From: RYN-230 sp963813975
GTDB taxonomy: Bacteria > Actinomycetota > Actinomycetes > Streptosporangiales > Streptosporangiaceae
Reading direction: 5' to 3'
Length of the DNA: 64,000 nt
NCBI GenBank assembly: GCA_963813975.1
Contig: CAWFAP010000005.1
Coordinates: forward strand, 1 to 64,000
The notes beneath the pieces were generated by a model, which searched no databases, was not told where the DNA came from, and saw only the letters and a program-made list of their open reading frames with translations. Of this stretch, positions 1 through 8,014 are shown in pieces; position 1 is the first letter of the stretch; each line of letters opens with the position of its first letter. The position numbers and the translations under genes were made by a program.

Positions 1-33
1 ATCCGGGGAGCAGCAACCGAGGAGCACCGCCAA

Positions 34-1249
34 GTGAGTGTGAGCCGTCCGGCTGCGGTCATCATCCTGGCCGCGGGCGAGGGTACGCGGATGAAGTCCG
101 ATACCCCCAAGGTGCTGCATCAGATCTGCGGCGAGAGCCTGCTCGATCACGTGCTGGCCACCGCGCGCGAGACGGATCCCGTCCGGCTCATCGTGGTCGT
201 GGGTCATCGCCGCCGCGAGGTCACCGAGTACCTGGCCAGGCATGCCCCGGAGGTCCAGGCCGTGGTCCAGCACCGCCAGGGCGGCACCGGCCACGCGGTC
301 CGGACCGTGATCGAGGAGGTCGGACTGGACCACGGCACGATCGTGGTCACATACGCCGACGCGCCGCTGCTGCGTGGCGCCACGCTGGCCGCCCTGGTCC
401 GTGAGCACCAGGCCCGGGAGGCCGCGGCCACCGTGCTCACCGCCCGCGTCGCCCAACCCGACCGGGTACGGCCGCATCATCCGCGATGACTCCGGCGCCT
501 TCCTGAAGATCGTCGAGGAGGCGGACGCGACCCCCGGAGCAGCGGGCCGTCAACGAGATCAACTCGGGGGTCTACGCGTTCGAGGCGCACCTGCTCGGCG
601 ACGCGGTCAAGCGGGTGCCGACCGACAACGCCAAGGGTGAGGAGTACCTCACCGACGTGGTCGCGATCCTGCGCGCCGAGGGTCACCACGTGGCCTCGGT
701 GACCCTCGAGGACCCGGACGAGGTGCTGGGCGTGAACGACCGGGCCCAGCTGGCCCGGGCCCGGCAGATCTTCAACGCGCGGCTGCTCGGCACCTGGATG
801 GGTGCGGGCGTCACGATCGTCGACCCGGCGACGACCTGGATCGACACCGGGGTGAGCCTCGCCCGCGACGTCGAGATCGGGCCGGGCACCCAGCTCGAGG
901 GCCGCACCGACGGTCGCGGCGGGCGCCCGGGTCGGTCCCGGGTCGCAGCTCCGTGACACCACCGTGGGCGAGGGGGCCAGCGTCATCCAGTCCGTCTGCC
1001 GGGAGGCCGATATCGGCGCGGGCGCGGTCGTGGGTCCGTTCGCCTACCTTCCTCCGGGCAGCAAGGTCGATGCAGGTGGCCCGGCAGAGGGTAGGAACAA
1101 CGCAGGAATCAACGCTGGCGGGCAGATGGCCGGCAGCGGACGGGACCGCTCAGCAGATCCGGGCGGCCAGGGTCCTGGCGGACAAGACTTCGGGCCGACC
1201 GGGTCGCCGGGGGACGGCACGCCGGGGAACAGGACGCCGCAACGAGTGA
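34..1249 (+). pseudogene. glmU: Eroded glmU (bifunctional GlcNAc-1-P uridyltransferase / GlcN-1-P acetyltransferase)
   Basis: GlmU makes UDP-GlcNAc. The N-terminal uridyltransferase signature is clear just after the GTG start (LAAGEGTRMKSDTPKVLH). The protein can be followed only by changing frame three times, each consistent with one extra base: near 457 (run of C after GCC), near 533 (run of C before GGAGCAG) and near 905. The last recognisable hexapeptide-repeat segment ends near 1075 (FAYLPPGSKVDAG). The following 110-120 codons, which carry the acetyltransferase active site in the family, are absent. The sequence then resembles the usual GlmU tail (VARxQR-like) and stops at 1249, 15 bases before prs, which is the normal glmU-prs spacing. 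So both ends seem present while the middle of the C-terminal domain is deleted. GlmU is normally essential, so another copy should exist or the sequence is faulty here. Identity is firm; the pseudogene status is an inference. Confidence 0.85.
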
Positions 1250-1264
1250 GGGAGCTCAGGACGC

Positions 1265-2242
1265 GTGACCGGCATCACCGCGACCGGCGAGAAGAAGCTG
1301 ATGCTTTTCTCCGGCCGGGCCCACCCCGAACTGACCAGTGAAATCGCCCGCAACCTCGGCATCGAGCCCACCCCGGCCCGGCTGTTCGACTTCGCCAACG
1401 GCGAGATCTTCGTCCGCTTCATGGAGTCGGTCCGCGGCAGCGACGCGTTCGTGGTGCAGAGCCACACCGCGCCGATCAATCAGTGGATCATGGAGCAGCT
1501 GATCATGGTCGATGCGCTCAAGCGCGCCTCGGCCAAGCGGATCACCGTGGTCGCGCCGTTCTTCGGCTACGCCCGCCAGGACAAGAAGAGCCGCGGCCGG
1601 GAGCCGATCTCGGCCCGGCTGATGGCGGACCTGTTCCTGACCGCGGGCGCGGACCGGATCATGGCCGTGGACCTGCACACCGCGCAGATCCAGGGTTTCT
1701 TCGACGGCCCGGTGGACCACCTGTTCGCGCTGCCGATCCTGGCCTGCTACATCGAGGGCAATCTGGACGTCTCGCAGGTCACGGTGGTGGCCCCGGACGC
1801 CGGCCGGGTCCGGGTCTGTGAGCGGTGGACCGACCGGCTCGGCAGCCCGCTGGCCATCATCCACAAGCGCCGCGACCCGGACGTGGCCAACAAGGTGGCG
1901 GTCTCCGAGGTGGTCGGGAAGGTGGCCGGGCGGACCTGCATCGTGGTGGACGACATGATCGACACCGGTGCCACCATCATCAAGGCGGCCGACGCGCTGT
2001 TCGAGCAGGGTGCGGCGAAGGTCATCGTCACCGCCACGCACGGCGTGCTGTCCGGCCACGCGGTGGACGGGCTGAAGAATTCGCGGATCAGCGAGGTCAT
2101 CGTGACCAACACGCTGCCGATCCCGCACGACAGCCGGTTCGACAAGCTCACCGTGCTGTCGATCGCGCCGCTGATCGCCCGGGCGATCACCGAGGTGTTC
2201 AGCGACGGTTCGGTGACCAGCCTCTTCGACGGCCAGAGCTGA
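1265..2242 (+). CDS. prs: Ribose-phosphate pyrophosphokinase (PRPP synthetase)
   Basis: Transfers pyrophosphate from ATP to ribose 5-phosphate to give PRPP for nucleotide, histidine and tryptophan synthesis; cytosolic. The 325-residue length is that of class I PRPP synthetases. Visible family motifs are FANGE near residue 45, the ATP-loop FGYARQDKK near 100, the metal-binding VDLHTAQIQGFF near 135, and the PRPP-binding loop VVDDMIDTGAT near 225. The GTG start is preceded by a purine-rich GGGAG/AGGA ribosome site. It follows the broken glmU in the usual actinobacterial order and is itself fully intact, so the frame breaks on either side are not a general feature of this stretch. Confidence 0.97.
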   Translation: MTGITATGEKKLMLFSGRAHPELTSEIARNLGIEPTPARLFDFANGEIFVRFMESVRGSDAFVVQSHTAPINQWIMEQLIMVDALKRASAKRITVVAPFFGYARQDKKSRGREPISARLMADLFLTAGADRIMAVDLHTAQIQGFFDGPVDHLFALPILACYIEGNLDVSQVTVVAPDAGRVRVCERWTDRLGSPLAIIHKRRDPDVANKVAVSEVVGKVAGRTCIVVDDMIDTGATIIKAADALFEQGAAKVIVTATHGVLSGHAVDGLKNSRISEVIVTNTLPIPHDSRFDKLTVLSIAPLIARAITEVFSDGSVTSLFDGQS

Positions 2243-2392
2243 GCGGGCACCTGAGCCGATCCGGCCTGAGCCGGGCAGGCGGCCTGAGCCGGGCGCGGCC
2301 CGGCTGAGCCGAGCGGCCGGGCCGCAGACCGGTGTGGGTCATCCCCCGGACCCAGCACCGGCCTGCGGCGTCTGGTCGACCCCGAAGGTGAC

Positions 2393-2427
2393 CGCTGTCT
2401 TCGCCCCCGCAAGAGACGAAGACGGCG
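2393..2427 (+). terminator. Hairpin downstream of prs
   Basis: An 11-bp stem (CGCTGTCTTCG with CGAAGACGGCG, one G-U pair) encloses a 13-base loop. There is no T-run after it. It lies 150 bases past the prs stop and could be part of a prs terminator region. Confidence 0.3.
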
Positions 2428-2490
2428 GCCACCAGCTCGGCGCCCGCATCGGGTCTGCGGCGTGACCGATTCCCCTCGGTCGGATCGCGG

Positions 2491-2537
2491 TTCCCTGGTC
2501 AGGGCTGGTCGCACGCATACCCGCCCTGACCAGGGGA
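2491..2537 (+). terminator. Perfect 13-bp hairpin, likely prs operon terminator
   Basis: CCCTGGTCAGGGC at 2493-2505 pairs perfectly with GCCCTGACCAGGG at 2523-2535 and can extend by two weaker pairs, with a 17-base loop. A short ATTT follows. Strong hairpins without a long T-tract are common as actinobacterial terminators, and the structure is symmetric enough to act on both strands. Confidence 0.5.
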
Positions 2538-2834
2538 TTTCGCGGACTGCGCCCCCGCATGGCCGTCCGCGGTGATCCCGGCCGTTCCCCCCGGCCTGTT
2601 TCCCCTGCCGCGCCGCCGACTTGGTCGTGTTTGTCGGGGCTGAGTACGACAATGGCAGCAGGCTCTTGCGCCACGATTGATCCGTGATTGAGCCGCGAAC
2701 TGGGTGCGTCCGGCGACACTCCGGCCGGTAGCGGCCAGGATGGCGAATTAGGTTCATGATTGAGTGATGTCTGCCCCGTTCTCGGCTACGCTAAGTCACG
2801 GGGAAGGCCACCCGAGGGTGCGAGGCGCGAGCCG

Positions 2835-5796
2835 ATGCGGTTTCGGATACTTGGGCCTCTCGAGGTCCAGGTGGACGGCAGCTGGAGCAGGCATCAACGC
2901 ACCCAAGTGGCGCACGATGCTGGCCGTGCTGCTGTTGCAGGCGGGCCAGGTCATCTCGACCGATCAGCTGATCACGGAGGTGTGGCCGGAGGCGTCGCCG
3001 GCCGCGCCAGCAACCGATCAGTGTCTACGTCCTCCGGCTGCGCAGGCTGATCGGTGATCCGGAGGGCAAGGTCCTGGTGACCCGGTACCCCGGATACCAG
3101 CTGCTGGTCCCGGCCGATGACATCGATGCGGATCGGTTCACCCGGCTCGCCGCCGAGGGCCGGAAGGCCCTGTCCGCCGGGGAGTGCGAGCACGCGGCCG
3201 ACCTGCTCAACGAGGCTCTCGGCCTGTGGCAGGGCAGCCGGGCGCTCGCTGACGTGCCGGCCTCGCCGCTGGTCAGCGCCGAGGCCAGCGGGCTCGAGGA
3301 AGCCCGGATCGAAGCACTGGAACTGCGTATCCAGGCCGACCTGGCCTGCGGGCGGCAGGCCCAGGTCGTGGCGGAGCTGCGCCGGCTGCTCGCCGATCAT
3401 CCGATCCGCGAGGGCATGTGGGCCCTGCTCATGCGGGCCCTGCACAGCTCCGGCCGGCAGGCGGAGGCCCTGGAGGCCTACGCGCAGGCTCGCGAGGTGA
3501 TCGCGGACGAGCTCGGCGTTGAACCCAGCGCCGAGCTCCGCCAGCTGCATGAGCAGATCCTGCGGGCCGACGCGGGCTCAGCTTCACCAGGATCCGCAAC
3601 GAAAACCGCAGCCGCGGACTCCCCCTTCGTGGCCTGGCTGTCCGGGCCGCAAACCGAGCCGTCGCCGGCCACTCACCCTGGGCCACCGACGGCCGGCCAG
3701 CTCCGGCCGGGACAGTGGCGGCGGCGGTCACCGGGCCGCCTGTGGCGGGCCCGGCGCCCCCCGCTTCGGGGCCGCTGCCGCTCGTGGCCCAGTTGCCGGC
3801 GGACATCCCCGACTTCACCGGGCGCGCTGACCACCTCCAGAACCTGCACGCCCTGCTGGCCGGTGCGCGGCGTCCGGACAGCCCGGGGCGGTGGTGGTGG
3901 CGGCGGTGATCGGCGCCGGGGGGCTGGGCAAGACCACGCTGGCCGTGCACGCCGCGCACCTCCTGCGGGCGCACTATCCCGGACGGGCAGCTGTACGCCA
4001 GCCTGGCTGGCCCTAACGCCCATCCGGTCCCGCCTGGCGATGTGCTGGCCCGCTTCCTGCGTGACCTCGGGGTGGACCCGGCCCGCATCCCGGCCGGCGA
4101 GGAGGAACGCGCCGCTCAGTACCGGACTTTGCTGACGGATCGCAGGGTCCTCATCGTCCTCGACGATGCCCGGGATGCCGCGCAGGTCAGGCCGCTCCTC
4201 CCCGGGTCCGCTTCCTGCGCTGTCCTGGTCACCACGCGCAACCGGATGCCGGATCTCGCCGGAAGCCGCTTCGTCGATCTGGACGTGCTCGACCCGGCCG
4301 AGGCCCTGGACCTGTTCTCCGGGATCATCGGCCGCGGCCGGGCCAACGCGGAGCCGGACGCTACCGAGGATGTCCTGACCGCCTGTGCGGGACTGCCCCT
4401 GGCCATCAGGATCGCGGGTGCCCGGCTCGCCGCGCGGGGGGGCTGGACCGTCCGCAACCTGGCCAAGCGGCTGTCCGACGAACGCCGTCGGCTTGATGAG
4501 CTGAAGACCGGGGACCTGGCCGTCCGGGCCTGCTTCGAGGTGAGCTTCGCCAGCCTGCCCCGCCACCGGGAGGGCGATGTGGACCCGGCGCGCGCGTTCC
4601 GCCTGCTCGGCACCTGGCAGGGCCGGACGATCGGGCTGCCCGCGGCGGCCGCTTTGATAGGGCAGCCGGAGGAGAAGGTCGCGGACGCCCTGGAAGTCCT
4701 GGTCGACGCCCAGTTGCTGCAGTCGCCTGCACCAGAGCGGTACCGATTCCACGACTTGCTGCGGGCGTATGCGGCCGGACGGGCCTACGTCGAGGAGACC
4801 CAGGCCGTCCGGGACCAGGCCATCCGCCGGGTGCTCACCTGGTATCTGCACACCATGGATGCTGTCGCGCACATGGTGTCGCCGCACCGTTACCAGTTCC
4901 CGCTCGCTCCCCTCGAGCCCGGCTGCGAACCTCTGGCCTTCCAGTCCCTGGATGAGGCGCTGAACTGGTGTGAGGTGGAGCGGATAAATCTGGTGACGGC
5001 CACCCGGCAGGCCGCTGCGCACGGACTGGGTGCGCTCGCCTGGCAGTTGCCCGTCGCCGCGTTCGGTTTTTTCAACCGGCGTACCTACTGGGCGGACTGG
5101 GTGGAGACGCACCAGATTGCCCTGGTCAATGTCCGCATGCTGAGCGACCGCCGGGGCGAGGCGCTGGTGCTGAACTGCCTGGGCACGGCTTTCGCCCGCC
5201 GGCGCATGGACGAGGCGGCTGATTATTTCGAGCAGGCCCTGGCCATCCGCTGCCAGCTCGGGGATCTGCCCGGTGAAGCGCAGACCGCAACCAGCCTGGC
5301 CGACACCTATCTGCGGTTGCAACGCTACGACGAGGCCCTTGACCTGCTGAAACGGGCACTTGAAATCCGCCGCCAGGCCGCCAATCCTTACAGTGAAAGT
5401 GTCGTGCTCAATAACCTGGGTGAGGCGTACCTGGCGCTCGGCCGTATCCCGGAGGCGGTGGAAAGCCTGGAGCATTCCAGAAAAATATTTGGTGCCATCG
5501 GCGATATCCGCGGCGAAGGCTATGCGCTCAACAATCTGGGCGACGCATACCTGGCCCTGGGCCGGCTGGCCGACGCGATCGGCGTTCTGGATCGTGCCCT
5601 GCAGCTGCGGCACGCCGCCGGGGACCGGCTCGAGGAAGCCGAGACCCTTCGCCACCTCGTGCAGGCCTACGTCAACCAGGATTCGCCGGAGCAGGCCCAA
5701 GATTACCTGCGGCAGGCGCTGATGATCTTTGATGAACTAGGGGAGGAAGCGCAGGCGTCGGCGCTCCTCGCTCAGTTCCGTGACCTCCGCGCCTAG
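2835..5796 (+). pseudogene. AfsR-type regulator (SARP wHTH-BTAD, NB-ARC, TPR), frameshifted in its first third
   Basis: A large pathway regulator of the AfsR group, which in Streptomyces activates secondary-metabolism genes after Ser/Thr phosphorylation. Order: OmpR-like DNA-binding domain (MRFRILGPLEVQVDG, KWRTMLAVLLLQAG, TDQLITEVWPE, ISVYVLRLRRLIGD), BTAD domain at about 3110-3570 (ADLLNEALGLWQG, REGMWALLMRALH, SSGRQAEALEAYAQAR), Pro/Ala-rich linker, NB-ARC ATPase with P-loop GAGGLGKTT at 3912-3938 and Walker B RRVLIVLDDAR, then five TPR units of about 40 residues at 5155-5760. The frame must change near 2885, 3012, between 3600 and 3780, near 3888 and near 3978. From about 3982 to the stop it is continuous (584 residues from 4042). 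As written, no full-length product can be made. Decay and read error are both possible. The next gene is a repeat peptide of possibly related function. Confidence 0.8.
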
Positions 5797-6003
5797 CAGT
5801 ACCGGGCAGTACCGTACGCCGAGCGGATAGTTATTGATTCGTGCGGCAGGCGGCTCGCCGTCCATTTAGTGAGTTACTTAAGGCTGAATCAACCGACAAT
5901 TCATCGAGATGATGCGGGGCTGTCCTGTATTCTGCTGCCGAACGAATAATCACTGTATTTCTTCCCGGCTCCCGGGGGTCAGGAACAGGAGAGGGCAACG
6001 ATC
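5797..6003 (+). promoter_or_regulatory. AT-richer intergenic region before the repeat-peptide gene
   Basis: The most AT-rich non-coding stretch in this part of the window. It contains a tandem 10-bp direct repeat (GCAGTACCG at 5796-5804 and 5806-5814), a distant inverted repeat TTGATTC (5834-5840) / GAATCAA (5886-5892), and a small palindrome TCATCGAGATGA near 5901-5912. If the regulator upstream acts like AfsR, its target site could lie here, but no SARP box could be matched with confidence. The ribosome site AGGAGAGGG just before 6004 is good. Confidence 0.4.
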
Positions 6004-6325
6004 ATGGACAACGGCACAGAGGACCAGCCGGGCATGACGCACGACGCCGAGCCCGCGATGACACACGACGCGAAGCCCGCGATGACGCACGACGCCGAGC
6101 CGGCCATGACGGACGACGCCGAGCCCGCCATGACGGACGACGAAGAGCCCGCCATGACGGACGACGCGAAGCCCGCGATGACCCATGACGCTGAGCCCGC
6201 CATGACCCATGACGCCGAAGCCCGCCATGACCCATGACGCGAAGCCCGCGATGACGCACGATGCCGAGCCCGCGATGACGCACGATGCCGAGCCGGAGCC
6301 AACCCAGGAGGCTGAGCCATCCTGA
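6004..6325 (+). CDS. Small acidic octapeptide-repeat protein, AfsS-like by position, with one +1 frame slip
   Basis: After a 10-residue head the gene consists of eleven copies of an eight-residue unit, MTHDAEPA or variants (H/D at position 3, A/E at 5, E/K at 6), and ends EPTQEAEPS. The product is rich in Met, His, Asp, Glu, Pro and Ala, has no membrane segment or signal peptide, and would be about 107 residues. An extra A in copy 8 (near 6223) shifts the frame and gives a premature stop at 6235-6237; removing it restores all later copies up to the stop at 6323-6325. AGGAGAGGG precedes the ATG. No Pfam-type domain is recognised. Its place directly behind an AfsR-type gene, and its repeats containing D, H, M and P, recall AfsS, the small repeat protein encoded next to afsR in Streptomyces; homology is not claimed. 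Confidence 0.6.
6034..6298 (+). repeat. Eleven tandem copies of a 24-bp coding repeat
   Basis: The unit reads approximately ATGACGCACGACGCCGAGCC plus CGCG and repeats every 24 bases from 6034. Copy 8 carries one extra base, so copies 9-11 are displaced by one. Differences between copies are mostly single bases that change H to D or E to K. Confidence 0.9.
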
Positions 6326-6339
6326 CGTGGCGTGAACCG

Positions 6340-6378
6340 CCTCGGGGAGCCCAGGGTCGCGCCGTGTGCTCCCCGAGG
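6340..6378 (+). terminator. Perfect 11-bp hairpin after the repeat-peptide gene
   Basis: CCTCGGGGAGC (6340-6350) pairs with GCTCCCCGAGG (6368-6378) around a 17-base loop, 15 bases after the stop. No T-run. Probable terminator separating the repeat gene from rplY. Confidence 0.55.
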
Positions 6379-6383
6379 TGAGC

Positions 6384-6419
6384 TAGACTCTGGCAGGCAC
6401 GTTCTTTGGCGTGCCTGTC
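6384..6419 (+). promoter_or_regulatory. Candidate rplY promoter element and leader hairpin
   Basis: TAGACT at 6384-6389 looks like a -10 element (no good -35 is visible) and is followed at once by a 10-bp hairpin: GGCAGGCACG (6392-6401) with CGTGCCTGTC (6410-6419), one G-U pair, eight-base loop. It lies in the 5' leader, about 90 bases before the rplY start. It could be a protein-binding leader, since many ribosomal proteins regulate their own mRNA, but that is inference. Confidence 0.4.
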
Positions 6420-6506
6420 GGTTGTCGTATGCGGCCCCGGGCCCGAGCGGTTACCCGGAGAGACGCTGCACCGCCAATCTAGTCCGCTGCATAGGGAGTA
6501 AGTACC

Positions 6507-7160
6507 GTGCCCGAGGTCCGCATCGCCGCTGAGCCGCGCACCGATTTTGGCAAGGGCGCCGCCCGCCGAGAGCGCCGTGCAGGCCGGGTTCCCGCCGTGC
6601 TGTATGGCCACGGCACCGACACGCGGCACCTGACGCTTCCCGGCCACGACGTGATGATGGCGCTGAAGACGGCGAACGTGCTGATCCGCCTGGATGGCCT
6701 GCCGGGTGGCAACCAGCTGGTCCTGCCGAAGTCCGTGCAGCGCAACCCGATCCGGGGCTCGGTCGAGCACGTGGACCTGATCCTGGTCCGCCGCGGTGAG
6801 AAGGTCACCGTGGACATCCCGATCAACGTGACCGGCGAGGTGTACTCGGGCGGCCTGCTCGACCAGCAGATGGTCCAGATCTCGATCGAGGCCGAGGCCA
6901 CGCACATCCCTACCGGCATCGAGGTCAACGTAGAGGACATGGAGGTCGGCACGGCGGTGCACGCCGGCGACCTCGAGCTGCCCTCCGGGTCGTCCCTGGC
7001 CGTCGAGCCCGACGCGCTGGTCCTGCACGTGATCGCGGCGCCGACCGCTGAGCAGATGGAAGCCGAGATCGGCGTGCCCGAGGCTGCGGCGGCCCAGGCT
7101 GAGCCCGCTCCCGTTCCCGAGGGCGAGGTCCCGGACGACTCCGCTCCGGCGGACGAATAG
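6507..7160 (+). CDS. rplY: 50S ribosomal protein bL25, CTC/general stress form
   Basis: Binds 5S rRNA in the large subunit. At 217 residues it is the long, two-domain CTC type: N-terminal 5S-binding barrel (EPRTDFGKGAARRERRAGRVPAVLYGHG at residues 8-35, split here only for description) and C-terminal beta domain (about 95-185), then an acidic Ala/Pro-rich tail. The GTG start is supported by AGGGAG seven bases upstream. It precedes pth, the usual neighbour in actinobacteria. Confidence 0.95.
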   Translation: MPEVRIAAEPRTDFGKGAARRERRAGRVPAVLYGHGTDTRHLTLPGHDVMMALKTANVLIRLDGLPGGNQLVLPKSVQRNPIRGSVEHVDLILVRRGEKVTVDIPINVTGEVYSGGLLDQQMVQISIEAEATHIPTGIEVNVEDMEVGTAVHAGDLELPSGSSLAVEPDALVLHVIAAPTAEQMEAEIGVPEAAAAQAEPAPVPEGEVPDDSAPADE

Positions 7161-7310
7161 CCTGGCCAGGCCGGTCCCGGACGGGCGGTGAGGCCAGGCC
7201 GGACTACGGCGGACACCATGCGGTCGGTGCTGCGTGCGGCTCGCAGTTGGCCAGCACGGGGTCGGTCAGCACGGGGTCGGCTGGCACCGGGGAGCCGAGA
7301 CGAGAAGGAC

Positions 7311-7907
7311 ATGGCCGACGAGCGCTGGCTGATCGTCGGGCTGGGCAATCCCGGGCCCGGCTACGCCGGTAACCGGCACAATGCCGGGTCCATGGTGGCC
7401 GATGAGCTTGCCGCCCGGATCGGCAGCCGGTTCCGGGCGGGGAAATACCGGTCCGTCATCGCCGAGGGCCGCCTCGAGGGGACGCCCGTCACCATGGCCA
7501 AACCGCTGACCTACATGAACGAGTCCGGCGGCCCGGTCGCCGGACTCCGCGGCTACTACCACCTCGACCCGGCGCACATCGTGGTCATCCATGATGAGCT
7601 CGACCTGCCGTTCGGCACGGTCCGGCTCAAGCTGGGCGGCGGGGACAACGGGCACAACGGGCTCCGCTCGGTGAGCGCCGCCCTGGGGACCCGCGAGTAC
7701 TACCGGGTGCGGGTAGGCATCGGCCGCCCGCCCGGCCGGATGGACCCGGCCGCGTTCGTGCTGCGGGACTTCAGCGCCGCCGAGCGCAAGGAACTGCCAT
7801 TCCTGATCGACCGGGCCGCGGACGCGACGGCGGCCCTGCTCAGCACGGGACTGGCCGCCGCGCAGAACGCGTTCCACGGTGAGGCCCCGGGAGCGGCCCG
7901 TTCCTGA
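7311..7907 (+). CDS. pth: Peptidyl-tRNA hydrolase
   Basis: Cleaves peptides from tRNA released prematurely from ribosomes; cytosolic. The 198-residue protein carries the family motifs WLIVGLGNPGPGYAGNRHNAG (residues 6-26, with the catalytic His in RHNAG), KPLTYMNESGGPV, HDELDLPFG (catalytic-site Asp) and GGGDNGHNGLRS. The open frame extends upstream to 7188, but the ATG at 7311 has an AGAAGGA ribosome site and matches the family N-terminus. Confidence 0.96.
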   Translation: MADERWLIVGLGNPGPGYAGNRHNAGSMVADELAARIGSRFRAGKYRSVIAEGRLEGTPVTMAKPLTYMNESGGPVAGLRGYYHLDPAHIVVIHDELDLPFGTVRLKLGGGDNGHNGLRSVSAALGTREYYRVRVGIGRPPGRMDPAAFVLRDFSAAERKELPFLIDRAADATAALLSTGLAAAQNAFHGEAPGAARS

Positions 7908-7913
7908 GAGTGA

Positions 7914-7968
7914 ACACCGCCGCGGTGAAGACGGGGCGTCACTCAATCGACTAGCGTGCCCTTTTTTT
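7914..7968 (+). terminator. Probable pth terminator with T-run
   Basis: A short hairpin (CACCG/CGGTG, 7916-7928) and an imperfect stem GGGC..CAC / GTGCCC lead into seven consecutive T at 7962-7968, the only clear T-tract terminator shape in this part of the window. Confidence 0.45.
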
Positions 7969-8001
7969 CCGCTCACAGTGCACGGCCGGCCCCGGAAACG
8001 C

Positions 8002-8014
8002 TAGTTTCGCTGCA
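8002..8014 (+). promoter_or_regulatory. Possible leaderless promoter of rmlA
   Basis: TAGTTT at 8002-8007 ends seven bases before the ATG at 8015, and no Shine-Dalgarno sequence precedes the ATG. This is the spacing expected when transcription starts at the A of the start codon. No convincing -35 element. Confidence 0.35.

Larger units (their letters stand above)
2243..2834. other. 592-bp gene-free stretch between prs and the afsR-like gene
   Basis: No credible coding sequence is seen; the open frames on the minus strand continue through prs and have no family resemblance. The stretch holds five degenerate copies of CTGAGCCGGGC just after the prs stop (about 2240-2317) and two strong hairpins listed separately. 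Base composition falls towards neutral near 2690-2800, where a promoter for the afsR-like gene is expected, but no clear -35/-10 pair could be assigned. Confidence 0.5.

Noticed and set aside
3673..5700. 675-codon open frame on the minus strand
   Set aside because: Antisense to the afsR-like gene; composition is the reverse-frame shadow of GC-rich codons and no family motif appears.
5950..6283. Minus-strand open frames across the 24-bp repeats (His/Arg/Ser-rich repeats)
   Set aside because: Any 24-bp repeat gives repetitive frames on both strands; only the plus frame has a good ribosome site and start.
6034..6298. CRISPR array
   Set aside because: Units are contiguous without spacers and in coding phase.
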